A stretch of DNA of 64,000 nt from Pseudomonas sp. 10S4 (GCF_034344865.1 NZ_CP133774.1:6944001-7008000), one strand, 5' to 3'. Positions 1 to 8,424 are shown, counted from the first letter of the stretch. Notes: a model not told the origin generated them from the letters alone. A program made the numbers and translations.

Positions 1-77
1 CCGCCGACAAGTACGAAAAAGAAATGACCGGCAACCTCAACACGGTAGTGCGGGCGATTCAGGAGTCCGGTTCATGA
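1..77 (+). CDS. C-terminal end of an upstream gene, probably a metal ABC transporter substrate-binding protein (partial)
   Basis: An open frame enters from the left edge (first full codon at base 3) and ends at a TGA at 75-77. It gives only about 24 residues, ending in VVRAIQESGS. The stop overlaps the ATG of the ABC ATPase (ATGA), so the two genes are probably translationally coupled. Position at the head of an ATPase-permease-binding protein operon suggests a first periplasmic metal-binding protein. This is inferred from context; the visible piece is too short for a family call. Confidence 0.5.
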   Translation, partial: ADKYEKEMTGNLNTVVRAIQESGS

Positions 78-922
78 CGGCTAAAGAAACCATCAGTTCG
101 ACCAACCCCGAATCCCCTGTGGGAGCGGGCTTGCTCGCGAAGGCGGTGGGTCAGTCCACATCAATGTTGAATGATGAACCGCTTTCGCGAGCAAGCCCGC
201 TCCCACAGGTTTCGGGGCCGACTCTGGATTTCGCGGAGGTCAGTCTGACGCTGGGGCGCACCACGATCCTCGATCAAGTCACCTTCACCGTTCAGCCCGG
301 CAGCGTGCATGCACTGGTCGGCCCGAACGGCGGTGGCAAAAGTTCGCTGATCAAAACCCTGCTCGGGCAGATGCCGCATCAGGGTCGCTTGAGTCTGCAA
401 TGGCCCGGCGATCCCGGCACCATCGGTTACGTCCCGCAAGCGCTGGAGTTCGACCGGGGCTTGCCGATGACCGTCGACGATTTCATGGCCGCGATGTGTC
501 AGCGGCGTCCGGCGTTTCTCGGTTTGAGCAAGCACTACGCAGCGGAGATTGGCGAAGCGCTGGAACGGGTCGGCATGCAGGACAAACGCAAGCGCCGCAT
601 GGGCGCGCTGTCCGGTGGTGAACGTCAGCGAGTGTTGCTCGCCCAAGGCCTGATCCCGGCGCCGAACTTGTTGGTGCTCGACGAACCGATGTCAGCGCTG
701 GATGAAGCCGGGATTCAGGTGTTCGAACGACTGCTGGGTGACTGGCGCCAAAGCGGCATCACCGTGCTGTGGATCGAGCATGACCTGGAAGCGGTTGCAC
801 GCTTGGCCGATCGGGTTACCGGGCTGAATCGCCGGGTGCTGTTTGACGCGACGCCGAAACAGGCACTGACACCGGAGCGTCTGCTGACCCTGTTCTCGAC
901 CCATCCACGGAGCGCTGCCTGA
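74..922 (+). CDS. Metal (Zn/Mn-type) ABC transporter ATP-binding protein with a REP pair inside its 5' coding region
   Basis: A 282-residue cytoplasmic ATPase that would energise metal import with the permease that follows. Walker A (GPNGGGKSS) lies near residue 84, the ABC signature LSGGERQR near residue 180 and Walker B (LLVLDEPMSALDE) near residue 200, followed by the H-loop (WIEHD). The start at 74 has an upstream GGAG and overlaps the previous stop. Residues about 14-46 are encoded by a full REP inverted pair (116-209) that keeps the frame open; the ordinary family N-terminus seems to resume at PTLDFAEVSL. An in-frame ATG at 164 would still include the right REP arm. Family assignment is firm; the metal is inferred from family. 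Confidence 0.9.
   Translation: MTAKETISSTNPESPVGAGLLAKAVGQSTSMLNDEPLSRASPLPQVSGPTLDFAEVSLTLGRTTILDQVTFTVQPGSVHALVGPNGGGKSSLIKTLLGQMPHQGRLSLQWPGDPGTIGYVPQALEFDRGLPMTVDDFMAAMCQRRPAFLGLSKHYAAEIGEALERVGMQDKRKRRMGALSGGERQRVLLAQGLIPAPNLLVLDEPMSALDEAGIQVFERLLGDWRQSGITVLWIEHDLEAVARLADRVTGLNRRVLFDATPKQALTPERLLTLFSTHPRSAA
116..209. repeat. REP inverted pair (REPIN) lying inside a coding sequence
   Basis: Two perfect 25-base inverted arms, 116-140 and 185-209, carry the Pseudomonas REP core GGGAGCGGGCTTGCTCGCGA and its complement around a 44-base middle. REP pairs normally sit between genes. This one is read through in the ATPase frame, giving peptide pieces such as PVGAGLLAKA and LSRASPLPQ that match what other REP copies in the window would encode by chance. 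Confidence 0.93.
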
Positions 923-1821
923 TGAGTTATGAAGCCTTTCGTTTGATGGTCCAGGGCTGGGCCTCTTCGGGTTATCTGCCGGAAGCGCTGGCTTATGGAT
1001 TTGTGGTTAACGCGCTGATCGCCGGCCTGTTGATCGGCCCGGTACTGGGCGGGTTAGGCACGCTGGTAGTGGTTAAGCGCTTTGCGTTTTTCTCCGAAGC
1101 GGTGGGCCACGCGGCGCTGACCGGCGTGGCCATCGGGATTCTGCTTGGCGAACCCTACACCGGGCCGTATGGCAGCTTGTTTGGTTACTGTTTGCTGTTC
1201 GGCATCCTGCTTAATTACCTGCGAAACCGCACTGGTCTGGCCCCGGATACGCTGATCGGGGTGTTCCTCTCGGTGTCGTTGGCGCTGGGCGCCAGCCTGC
1301 TGTTGATTCTGGCGGGCAAGATCAATGTGCATATCCTCGAAAACGTGCTGTTCGGTTCGGTGCTGACGGTCAACGGTAACGACCTGTTGGTGTTGGCGAT
1401 TGTCGGTTCGCTGGTCATGGCCCTCGCCCTGCCGCTGTACAACCGCATCATGCTCGCCAGCTTCAACCCGCAACTGGCGGCGGTGCGCGGCGTGGCGGTG
1501 AAGACCCTGGATTATCTGTTCGTGATTCTGGTGACGCTGATCACCGTCGCCGCGGTGAAAGTCATCGGCGCGATTCTGGTCGGTGCTTTGCTGGTGATTC
1601 CGGCGGCGGCCGCGCGGTTGCTCAGTCAGTCGCTGAAGGGGTTCTTCTGGTGCTCGGTGCTGATCGCCACGGTCAGCACGCTGTGCGGCATCCTGGCGCC
1701 GATAGTCTTCGACCTGCCGATCCCGTCCGGCGCCGCGATCATTCTGGTCGCCGGTATTGCTTTCGCCCTGTCCGCCATTGCGCGCGGCGGCGTCCCAAGT
1801 CTGAAAGGGAATCTCGGATAA
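922..1821 (+). CDS. Metal ABC transporter permease (ABC-3/ZnuB family)
   Basis: A 299-residue polytopic inner-membrane protein with about eight hydrophobic segments, typical of the ZnuB/MntB-type permease of manganese and zinc importers. The segment VVVKRFAFFSEAVGHAALTGVAIG fits the conserved permease loop of this family. Its ATG shares a base with the TGA of the ATPase gene (TGATG), so the two are translationally coupled. It would form the membrane channel used by the upstream ATPase and the flanking binding proteins. Metal specificity cannot be read from the sequence. Confidence 0.9.
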   Translation: MSYEAFRLMVQGWASSGYLPEALAYGFVVNALIAGLLIGPVLGGLGTLVVVKRFAFFSEAVGHAALTGVAIGILLGEPYTGPYGSLFGYCLLFGILLNYLRNRTGLAPDTLIGVFLSVSLALGASLLLILAGKINVHILENVLFGSVLTVNGNDLLVLAIVGSLVMALALPLYNRIMLASFNPQLAAVRGVAVKTLDYLFVILVTLITVAAVKVIGAILVGALLVIPAAAARLLSQSLKGFFWCSVLIATVSTLCGILAPIVFDLPIPSGAAIILVAGIAFALSAIARGGVPSLKGNLG

Positions 1822-2793
1822 ATGTCATTTTCTCTGCGTCAATTAACCCTGGTCATAGCCCTATGCGGGCTGACCGCACCGCACGCGTTCGCGGACGACA
1901 ACTTCGAACCGATGCGCCTGGTGGCCAATCACGGTGTCGGCAATACGCCGCTCTTCGCCTCTTCATCGGCGCACAAAGTCCTGGTCCTCGCGTCGTTGCC
2001 GGTGACTTATGGCCTGGGCTCGGTGCTGCTGGAAGGCACCGATGTTGCCATTCAGCGCGCCGCACCGGCCAACCTGCCTGGTTCGCGCCAGACCGCGTAT
2101 TTCACCGGCCGTGGCGCGCCAGAACTGAGCAAGCTAGCGACCGATGCCGACGCAGTCATTGGCCTGCGCTCACTGTGGCCGGACGATCCGCTGTACCCGA
2201 ATGCCCGCCGCAGCAATATCCGCATCATTGAAATCGACGCCGCCCGCCCAGTAGACGGCGCCCTGCCCGGTATCGCCGTGCAGCCGGGCAACAAGGTCGA
2301 CGGCTTGAACAGTCAGCCATGGCTGGCGAGCAACAACATGGGGCGCATGGCGGACGTGATGGCCGCGGACCTGGTGCGCCTGGCGCCTGAGGCCAAGCCG
2401 AAGATCGAAGCGAACCTGGCGGCACTCAAGCAACGTCTGCTCAAGCTCAGCGCCGATAGCGAAGCGCGGCTGGCCAGCGCTGACAACCTCACGGTGATGA
2501 GCCTGAGCGATCACTTTGGCTACCTGATCGGCGGGCTCAACCTGGAACTGGTCGGCCTTGATACGCGGCCGGATGCCGAGTGGACGCCTGAAGCGCTGAA
2601 GCAATTGGGCGCGACACTCAAGGCCTATGATGTGGCGGTGGTGTTGCATCATCGTCAGCCTTCGCAGGCGTTGAAAGCGGTGATTAGCGAGGCAGGGAGT
2701 CGGTTGGTGGTGTTGAGTACCGATGCGCAAGATCCGGTGGTCGAATTGGAGGGGAATGTGGATTTGGTGATCAAGGGGTTGAGCGGGGCGTAA
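1822..2793 (+). CDS. Metal ABC transporter periplasmic substrate-binding protein
   Basis: A 323-residue protein with an N-terminal signal peptide (hydrophobic core LTLVIALCGLTAPHAFA). It starts immediately after the permease stop. The body resembles a divergent ZnuA/PsaA-type metal-binding protein, with a long central helix rich in Leu, Lys and Ala. No His-rich loop is obvious. As the last gene of the operon it is probably a second metal-binding component next to the one cut by the window edge. Function rests on context and weak family resemblance. Confidence 0.75.
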   Translation: MSFSLRQLTLVIALCGLTAPHAFADDNFEPMRLVANHGVGNTPLFASSSAHKVLVLASLPVTYGLGSVLLEGTDVAIQRAAPANLPGSRQTAYFTGRGAPELSKLATDADAVIGLRSLWPDDPLYPNARRSNIRIIEIDAARPVDGALPGIAVQPGNKVDGLNSQPWLASNNMGRMADVMAADLVRLAPEAKPKIEANLAALKQRLLKLSADSEARLASADNLTVMSLSDHFGYLIGGLNLELVGLDTRPDAEWTPEALKQLGATLKAYDVAVVLHHRQPSQALKAVISEAGSRLVVLSTDAQDPVVELEGNVDLVIKGLSGA

Positions 2794-2818
2794 CGTCAGT
2801 TGGACCGCGTTATCGTTC

Positions 2819-2896
2819 TTCGCGGGCAAGCCTCGCTCCCACATTGGATCTACGGCACGACGAAATTCCAATGTGGGAGCGGGCTTGCTCGCGAAG
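2819..2896. repeat. REP inverted pair
   Basis: Arms of the form TTCGCGGGCAAGCCTCGCTCCCACATTGG and its imperfect complement flank a short middle, between the metal transporter operon and mbtH. The left arm is a variant (GGGCAAGCCTCG), the right arm the common type. It may help end transcription of the convergent units. Confidence 0.88.
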
Positions 2897-2930
2897 ACGT
2901 CCTGACAGGCAACACAAATTCCAGGCCAAT

Positions 2931-2967
2931 AAAAAGCCCGTTGACCTATCGGTTCAACGGGCTTTTT
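2931..2967. terminator. Bidirectional rho-independent terminator between the metal ABC operon and mbtH
   Basis: Arms AAAAAGCCCGTTGA and TCAACGGGCTTTTT pair perfectly over 14 bases (2931-2944 with 2954-2967). A/T runs at both ends allow it to act for mbtH on the minus strand and for the plus-strand operon. Confidence 0.9.
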
Positions 2968-2980
2968 ATTACACCGTGAC

Positions 2981-3208
2981 TTACTGAGCCACAGCCGCCT
3001 GTTCTTCCATCTTCTGCCGCAAGCTCAGTGGACGCATGTCGGTCCAGGTTTCTTCGATGTAGGCCAGGCATTCCTTTTTCAGGCCGCTCTTGCCCACGGT
3101 GCGCCAGCCTTGGGGTACGGCTTTGTAGTCGGGCCAGATCGAGTATTGCTCTTCGTGGTTGACCACGACCTGAAAGAGGATGTCCTCGCGGTCGAATACT
3201 GACGTCAT
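2981..3208 (-). CDS. MbtH-like protein, NRPS adenylation-domain partner
   Basis: A 75-residue protein with the full MbtH signature N-x-E-x-Q-x-S-x-W-P-x5-P-x-G-W ([19 protein letters not shown], residues about 17-35) and the later W-T-D-M-R-P-L block. MbtH proteins bind and activate adenylation domains of peptide synthetases in the cytoplasm. In pseudomonads this gene accompanies pvdH and pvdL. It lies downstream of pvdH on the same strand but has its own PvdS-type box at 3270-3293, so it can be transcribed alone. A strong terminator follows. Length is typical for the family. Confidence 0.95.
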   Translation of the reverse strand: MTSVFDREDILFQVVVNHEEQYSIWPDYKAVPQGWRTVGKSGLKKECLAYIEETWTDMRPLSLRQKMEEQAAVAQ

Positions 3209-3269
3209 GCTATGTCTCCATCGCTATAGGGGTGGGCTGCACTGCGTGTACAGCCGGTATGTAGAAGGA

Positions 3270-3293
3270 ACGTTCGAGTCGCTGAAAAATTTA
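3270..3293 (-). promoter_or_regulatory. PvdS (iron-starvation sigma) promoter box for mbtH
   Basis: Read on the minus strand, this is TAAAT, 16 bases, CGT: an exact match to the PvdS -33/-10 pattern. It ends about 60 bases before the mbtH ATG and overlaps the last bases of pvdH. Confidence 0.85.
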
Positions 3294-4703
3294 GAGGCTG
3301 GCAATTGCTGCCGCCAACGCCCGGCCAAAAATCTCCGCGACCTGGTCGATTTCCGCAGCAGTGATCACCAGTGGCGGCAGGAAGCGCACCACCGCGCCAT
3401 ACCGGCCGCCCAGTTCGAGGATCAAGCCGCGTTTGAGGCATTCACGCTGAACCAGCGGTGCCAGGCGACCGAACGCCGGTGGATGACCTTGCACGTCCGG
3501 TGTGCCCGTCGGGTCGACCAGCTCGACGCCAAGCATCAAGCCGCGACCGCGGATATCGCCCAATTGCGGGAAGTCCCGCTGCAGGATGCGCAGGTGTTCG
3601 CTCAAGCGTTCGCCCATGGCCGCAGCGTGCGTACACACGTTGTTTTCGACCAGATAACGCATCACCGCCGAACCCGCGGCCATGGCCATCTGATTGCCAC
3701 GGAAGGTCCCGGCGTGAGCACCCGGCAACCAGGTGTCGAGCCAGTCGCGATAAACCACCACCGCCAACGGCAGACTGCCGCCGATGGCCTTGGACAGCAC
3801 CACCACGTCCGGAATGATCCCGGCATGTTCAAAGGCAAACATCTTGCCGGTGCGGGCAAAACCGCTCTGGATTTCATCGACGATCAGCGCCACGCCCGCC
3901 TGCTCGGTGATGCGCCGCAAGCCGCGCAGCCAGTCGAGATCCGCCGGGATCACCCCGCCCTCACCCTGCACCACTTCAACGATCACCGCCGCTGGCAATT
4001 GCACGCCGGCCTCGGGGTCGTTGAGCAGGTTTTCCAGGTAGTTGAGGTTGACCTGAACCCCTTGCGCACCGCCGAGCCCGAACGGGCAGCGGTAGTCGTA
4101 AGGGTACGGCATGAATTGCACGCCATTGCTGAGCAACGCGCCCAAGGGCTTTTTCGGCCCCAGGCTGCCCATCAGGCTCAGCGCGCCCTGACTCATGCCG
4201 TGGTAACCGCCCTGAAACGACAACACGGTGCTACGCCCGGTGGCGGTGCGCACCAGTTTCAGCGCCGCTTCCACGGCGTCGGTGCCGGTCGGGCCGCAGA
4301 ACTGGATTTTTGCTTCAGCGGCCAGGGCCGGCGGTAGCAGGCCGAACAGGTCCTGGACGAATTGATCCTTGACCGGCGTGGTCAGGTCGAGGGTGTGCAG
4401 CGGCAACTCATCGGTCAGCACTTGCTGGATCGCTTCGATCACCACCGGATGGTTATGCCCCAGCGCCAGCGTCCCGGCGCCTGCCAGGCAATCGATAAAG
4501 CGACGGCCCTCGACGTCATCGACATAAATGCCCTTGGCGCGTTTGAGCGCCAGGGGAATCCGTCGCGGGTAGCTGCGGGCATTCGATTCCTGCTGGCTCT
4601 GACGGGCCAGTAATGGCGATTCGTTGAACTGGTAAAGCGTCTCGGCAGGCGTCGGGGCAACCCGGGCCGGCTGATCTTCGATAAGGCTGGTAGCGACTGA
4701 CAT
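3291..4703 (-). CDS. pvdH: L-2,4-diaminobutyrate:2-oxoglutarate aminotransferase (PvdH)
   Basis: A 470-residue class-III PLP-dependent aminotransferase that makes L-2,4-diaminobutyrate from aspartate semialdehyde for the pyoverdine chromophore. The PLP lysine is in VVLSKAIGGSLPLAV (about residue 304), the DEIQSGFARTG block precedes it, and GPTGTDAVEAALKL matches the cofactor phosphate-binding region. The ATG at 4703 (MSVATSLIE) gives the usual PvdH length; a TTG extension to 4739 is unlikely. A perfect PvdS box lies about 100 bases upstream. It supplies the amino acid used by the last PvdL module. Confidence 0.95.
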   Translation of the reverse strand: MSVATSLIEDQPARVAPTPAETLYQFNESPLLARQSQQESNARSYPRRIPLALKRAKGIYVDDVEGRRFIDCLAGAGTLALGHNHPVVIEAIQQVLTDELPLHTLDLTTPVKDQFVQDLFGLLPPALAAEAKIQFCGPTGTDAVEAALKLVRTATGRSTVLSFQGGYHGMSQGALSLMGSLGPKKPLGALLSNGVQFMPYPYDYRCPFGLGGAQGVQVNLNYLENLLNDPEAGVQLPAAVIVEVVQGEGGVIPADLDWLRGLRRITEQAGVALIVDEIQSGFARTGKMFAFEHAGIIPDVVVLSKAIGGSLPLAVVVYRDWLDTWLPGAHAGTFRGNQMAMAAGSAVMRYLVENNVCTHAAAMGERLSEHLRILQRDFPQLGDIRGRGLMLGVELVDPTGTPDVQGHPPAFGRLAPLVQRECLKRGLILELGGRYGAVVRFLPPLVITAAEIDQVAEIFGRALAAAIASL

Positions 4704-4805
4704 CTCTCGACCCCTCAATACGCTGTAGATAGTGACCAAAACTGCACACCGGGCAGGTGCGCGTTCCGGTCACGGGGCGCACTTGCAGGTTTTCCTGTTC
4801 TGGAA

Positions 4806-4829
4806 ACGCATCGGGGGCTTGAGGATTTA
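4806..4829 (-). promoter_or_regulatory. PvdS (iron-starvation sigma) promoter box for pvdH
   Basis: On the minus strand this reads TAAAT, 16 bases, CGT, an exact fit to the PvdS pattern, about 103 bases upstream of the pvdH ATG at 4703. It sits in the gap between pvdH and the GNAT gene upstream. Confidence 0.87.
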
Positions 4830-4846
4830 GACCTGCGATCAGCTTT

Positions 4847-5332
4847 CTATGAAGGTGGCGCCAGCGCTTTATGCATCGGGATGGCTTGCAGCCCCGCCAC
4901 GCTGAAGATTTCGGCGCTGGCGCGATAACCCTGGCGCCGATAAAAGGCTTCGCTGGTGCGAGTGCTGTTGAGTCGCGACTGGCGCAAGCCCTGACCGAGC
5001 AACCAGGCTTCCAGGTCGTGAATCAAAGCCTGCCCGGCGCCACGACGAAACCATTCCGGTTGCACGTAGCAGAACGCGACCTGGCCGCTGAGCGCGGCCA
5101 TGGCGACGCCAATGGGTTTGTCCTGAAGTAAGGCGATATTGAGGTACAACCGTGGGTTGGTGAGCCAGGTGTGGATGTGTTCGGCGGTTTTGTTGTGGGT
5201 CCAGGCGGCGACGATTTTTGCGTCGTTGCGGTGGTCGAGCGCGCAACCGACCCGGATCGAGCGTTCGACGATCCGGCTGATAATGCCGGCGTCGGCGGGC
5301 GTTGCCTTGCTGATGTGCAGGGGTGCATCCAT
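4847..5332 (-). CDS. GNAT-family N-acetyltransferase, substrate unknown
   Basis: A 161-residue cytoplasmic protein with a GNAT fold. The N-terminus (ISKATPADAGIISRIVERSI) is the first strand and helix, and WFRRGAGQALIHDLEAWLLGQG (about residues 93-114) is the acetyl-CoA-binding motif A. SEAFYRRQGYRAS is the usual motif B. No PvdS box was found upstream, so it need not be a pyoverdine gene despite its place between pvdH and the two-component genes. Substrate unknown. Confidence 0.8.
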   Translation of the reverse strand: MDAPLHISKATPADAGIISRIVERSIRVGCALDHRNDAKIVAAWTHNKTAEHIHTWLTNPRLYLNIALLQDKPIGVAMAALSGQVAFCYVQPEWFRRGAGQALIHDLEAWLLGQGLRQSRLNSTRTSEAFYRRQGYRASAEIFSVAGLQAIPMHKALAPPS

Positions 5333-5461
5333 GGCGCTGTTACCTCAATCCATTGAGTCAAAGCTGCCGGGGACGATAGCGCTAGCGCGGGCAGGAAAGC
5401 CAATGGAGAGAAGTTACATTTGATGTTCAACACCGATCCCCGAGGGGATTGGTGGTGTTGG

Positions 5462-6784
5462 TCAGGCCGGTTGCAACGGCATGGTCAGCTCGACCCGCAA
5501 CCCGTCCGGGCGACTGTCGAAACGCAAGGTGCAGGCGCAACGCTGAACAATCGCCTGAACAATCGCCAGTCCGAGGCCGCAACCGGTGCTCTGGCCATTG
5601 CGCCAGAAGCGCTGGGTCAGGTGCTGAAGATCAGCCTCAGCAATTCCCGGCCCATGGTCGCGCACCACGAACCGCACACGGTTATCGGTGGTTTCAAGGC
5701 TCAACTCCACGGCACCGTCGCTCGGCGTATGACGCAAAGCGTTGTCCAGCAAGTTGCGCAACGCAGCAATCGACAGCACCGCGGGCATTTGCACCGGGGC
5801 GGCCGAGACTTTCGTCGGCACCTGAAACTTGATGCGTTGGCGATCACCACTGGCGGCATCCTGAATCGCCAGTTTTGCCACTTGCTCGGCGCTGCACTGA
5901 ACGCCGTCATCGAACGACAGACTGCCCTCGACCCGCGCCAGCAACAGCAATTGTTCAAGGGTGCGGTGCAGACGGTCGGCGCCCTCCTCGGCCCGAGCCA
6001 GGGATTGATCCCGGGCTGCGCCGTCGGTCATGCGCGCCACTTGCAGGTGGGTCTTGATCGCGGTGAGCGGGCTGCGCAACTCGTGGGCCGCATCCCCGGT
6101 CAGGCGTCGTTCACGCTCGATGGTCCTGCCGATACGCTGGAACAGCTGGTTCTGGGTATCCAGCAACGGTTGCAGCTCACTGGGCAGCGGCTGGATCAGC
6201 AACGGTTCAAGGGAATCGGCACTGCGGCGCATCAAAGCATCGCGCATGCGATTGAGCGGCGCCAACCCCTGGCCGATGCCCAGCCAGAGCAGGCACAGAC
6301 AACCGAGCAACGCCACGCCGACTGGCACCGACGCGGCCAGCAGGATCGACATGTTCAGCGCCTCGCGCTCGATCTGCCGATCCGCCGTGGTGATCCGCAG
6401 ATCACCGCGCGCCAGGGTAAAACTGCGCCACGGCGCGCCATCAATCATCTGATCGTGGAAGCCCATTTTCTCGGCTTCCAGTTTTTGTTGCGGGTCGGTG
6501 TGACTACGGGCGAGGATTTCGCCGCGCAATGAACTGACCTGACAGGCCATGCCACCGGGGACATTCAATTGCTCAGCACTGAAATGAGTGCCTTCGCCCT
6601 TGGTCGGCAGCGCCGGCAGTTGCTCCATCAACCCGGCGACCATCCGCGCCGACGCCACCAGCCGCTGGTCGAGGGAAAACATCATCTGGTTTCGCAGGTC
6701 GCTGAGCATCCAGGCCGCCGCCAGCGCCCAGATCAGCGCAAACGCGGCGCCGAGGGTCAGGCTCAGGCGCAAACGCAGGCTCAT
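5462..6784 (-). CDS. Sensor histidine kinase of a QseC/PmrB-like two-component system
   Basis: A 440-residue inner-membrane kinase. A transmembrane segment at residues about 5-25 and a second near 155-175 enclose a periplasmic sensor of about 130 residues. The H-box is DAAHELRSPLTAIKTHLQ, the N-box NLLDNALRHT, and the ATP lid has DHGPGIAEAD and GCGLGLAIVQAI. Its ATG at 6784 shares one base with the TGA of the regulator gene, so the pair is an operon. In P. aeruginosa the corresponding pair (PA2479/PA2480) also lies next to dsbD2-dsbG. The signal sensed is not visible. Confidence 0.9.
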   Translation of the reverse strand: MSLRLRLSLTLGAAFALIWALAAAWMLSDLRNQMMFSLDQRLVASARMVAGLMEQLPALPTKGEGTHFSAEQLNVPGGMACQVSSLRGEILARSHTDPQQKLEAEKMGFHDQMIDGAPWRSFTLARGDLRITTADRQIEREALNMSILLAASVPVGVALLGCLCLLWLGIGQGLAPLNRMRDALMRRSADSLEPLLIQPLPSELQPLLDTQNQLFQRIGRTIERERRLTGDAAHELRSPLTAIKTHLQVARMTDGAARDQSLARAEEGADRLHRTLEQLLLLARVEGSLSFDDGVQCSAEQVAKLAIQDAASGDRQRIKFQVPTKVSAAPVQMPAVLSIAALRNLLDNALRHTPSDGAVELSLETTDNRVRFVVRDHGPGIAEADLQHLTQRFWRNGQSTGCGLGLAIVQAIVQRCACTLRFDSRPDGLRVELTMPLQPA

Positions 6785-7464
6785 CACTTCGATTGATCTC
6801 CGCCATCCGCCGGCCCCAGGCGATAGCCCAGGCCGCGCACCGTCTCGACGATGCCATTGCCGAGTTTACGCCGCAGGTGATGGATATGGACATTGAGGGC
6901 ATTGCTTTCCAGTTCATCGTTGAAGCCGTAGACGCTGTCCTTCAATTGCTCGGTGGACAGCACTCGGCCACGGTTGTGCAACAGGGCTTGCAACAGCGAT
7001 TGCTCGCGGCGCGACAGGTCAACCGGCTGGCCGCCGAGCATGGTTTCGCGGCTGCTTGGATCGTATGTCAGCGCGCCGTGTTCGATCAGGTTGACGCTGC
7101 GCCCGGCCACCCGCCGCAACAGCGTGTGCAGGCGCGCGGCGAGTTCACGCAGGTCGAAGGGTTTGAGCAGGTAATCGTCAGCGCCGGCTTGCAGGCCGTC
7201 GACGCGGTCAGTGACCGAATCCCGGGCAGTGAGGATCAGCACCGGAATCTCCAGGCCGCTATTGCGCAGCTGTTGAAGCAGCTTGAGCCCGTCTTCGTCC
7301 GGCAGGCCGAGGTCAAGCACCATGACGTCGAATTCAGCGACCTTGAGCATCGCCCGCGCAGCAGACGCGGTGGCGACGTGCTCCACGGTCAGGCCTTGGG
7401 CGGTGAGGCCGGCGACAATGCCGCTGGCGATCAGCTCATCGTCTTCGCATACCAGTACGTGCAT
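6784..7464 (-). CDS. OmpR-family response regulator (QseB/PmrA-like)
   Basis: A 226-residue regulator with an N-terminal receiver domain (acidic pair D8/D9, phospho-acceptor D51 in VMVLDLGLPDEDG, conserved K in YLLKPFDLREL) and a C-terminal winged helix ending in VHIHHLRRKLGNGIVETVRGLGYRLG. The start MHVLVCEDDE at 7464 is preferred because a longer frame would add about 40 non-family residues. A tandem PmrA/QseB-type half-site pair lies about 40 bases upstream, suggesting autoregulation, and a better copy lies before dsbD. Confidence 0.92.
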   Translation of the reverse strand: MHVLVCEDDELIASGIVAGLTAQGLTVEHVATASAARAMLKVAEFDVMVLDLGLPDEDGLKLLQQLRNSGLEIPVLILTARDSVTDRVDGLQAGADDYLLKPFDLRELAARLHTLLRRVAGRSVNLIEHGALTYDPSSRETMLGGQPVDLSRREQSLLQALLHNRGRVLSTEQLKDSVYGFNDELESNALNVHIHHLRRKLGNGIVETVRGLGYRLGPADGGDQSK

Positions 7465-7504
7465 GAGTGCTCCATGAGCAAAAGCGTGAGTCAAGCAGGT
7501 GAGT

Positions 7505-7521
7505 ATTAAGCACCGATTATG
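7505..7521 (-). promoter_or_regulatory. PmrA/QseB-type tandem box upstream of the response regulator
   Basis: On the minus strand this reads CATAAT, five bases, CTTAAT, about 40 bases before the regulator ATG. The second half-site fits the HTTAAK pattern bound by PmrA/QseB-type regulators and the first has one mismatch, at the standard five-base spacing. Autoregulation is inferred. Confidence 0.5.
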
Positions 7522-7728
7522 GCAAGCCCGGCGAAAGACGAGAAGATCAACGTCTGCTCGCCCCCTCGGGCGTACCGAAAACAAGCCACATCGCCACGCC
7601 CCTCAAACAACTTAAAATTATTAATACTCAAGCCTGCCGTTTAAAACTGAAACACTATACCACTAACACTCTTATAAAAAGCCCCGTATAAAAAACGCAT
7701 CTTTAAACCCACAAAAAGCACCTTAACC

Positions 7729-8424
7729 ATGAAAACACTTAAAAACTTCGTTGCCGTTGACTGGCGCTCAGGCAAAGATCGTTTCTACTTCTTTTTCAAA
7801 GACACTAATACCTATACTCGATTTGACCTTGGGGATAACGAAACCCCCAAGAACTACCCAAGGACCATCAACGGTTACTGGGGCGATATGGATGCCAAAC
7901 TTAAAAACCTGCGTTTTGGGTTTGCCACTACCGGCATCAGCCCGGCCAACTACCTAGAGCTCGATTCCGACATTTTATGGCTGTTCTATTATGAAGACGG
8001 GATTCCCATGGTCTGTAAGTACGACCAGGACACTGACAAGGTCAACAAGGTGTATCGACTGGCCGACTCCATCTGGCATAGATTACTTCCTTACTTTGAT
8101 CGCATCGTCGCAGGCACGTGGTGGGAACAATCGCCGCACCCTCGGCTTTTTCGTTTCCTTATGAACGATGGAAACTGCCTTACCCTCAACCTTGCCATCG
8201 ATAAATTGACGCAAGAGACCATCAGTGAAACCTGGTCTGGGCTGGCCCCCTATAAAGATCGAATCATTACAGCGGTGCAGAACGACCGGACGTTGGCCCA
8301 CAACTATTACTATATATTCCTCACTGATAATGAATACCTACGGTACAGCGTCCCCTCCAGGCAGCTACTTGCCGGTCCGATTGCCATCGATGACGCTTCC
8401 TGGCCAGGGTTATTACGCGACTGA
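7729..8424 (+). CDS. Hemopexin-repeat (photopexin-like) protein, copy 1
   Basis: A 231-residue protein with no signal peptide that appears to be a single four-bladed hemopexin-type propeller. Repeats begin near residues 5, 60, 105 and 165; they have the FFFKDxxxYxRFD-type strands (KDTNTYTRFD) and end in DSIWHRLLPY, ETWSGLAPY and DASWPGLLRD. Small hemopexin-repeat proteins occur in bacteria (Photorhabdus photopexins) and in plant seed albumin; ligand and role are not known here. The gene and its upstream region are visibly AT-richer than the neighbours. It stands in tandem with a diverged copy between a regulator gene and dsbD, suggesting acquired DNA. Confidence 0.78.
   Translation: MKTLKNFVAVDWRSGKDRFYFFFKDTNTYTRFDLGDNETPKNYPRTINGYWGDMDAKLKNLRFGFATTGISPANYLELDSDILWLFYYEDGIPMVCKYDQDTDKVNKVYRLADSIWHRLLPYFDRIVAGTWWEQSPHPRLFRFLMNDGNCLTLNLAIDKLTQETISETWSGLAPYKDRIITAVQNDRTLAHNYYYIFLTDNEYLRYSVPSRQLLAGPIAIDDASWPGLLRD

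Noticed and set aside
2819..2896. CRISPR array formed by the repeated REP sequences
   Set aside because: The repeats are inverted pairs scattered singly across the window, without regular spacers or cas genes.
3180..4337. Long plus-strand frame opposite pvdH
   Set aside because: It is the GC-rich shadow of pvdH: no ribosome site, no family motif, and low-complexity His/Arg/Gln composition.
4847..5332. GNAT gene as part of the pyoverdine regulon
   Set aside because: No TAAAT-N16-CGT box was found upstream; proximity to pvdH alone is not enough.
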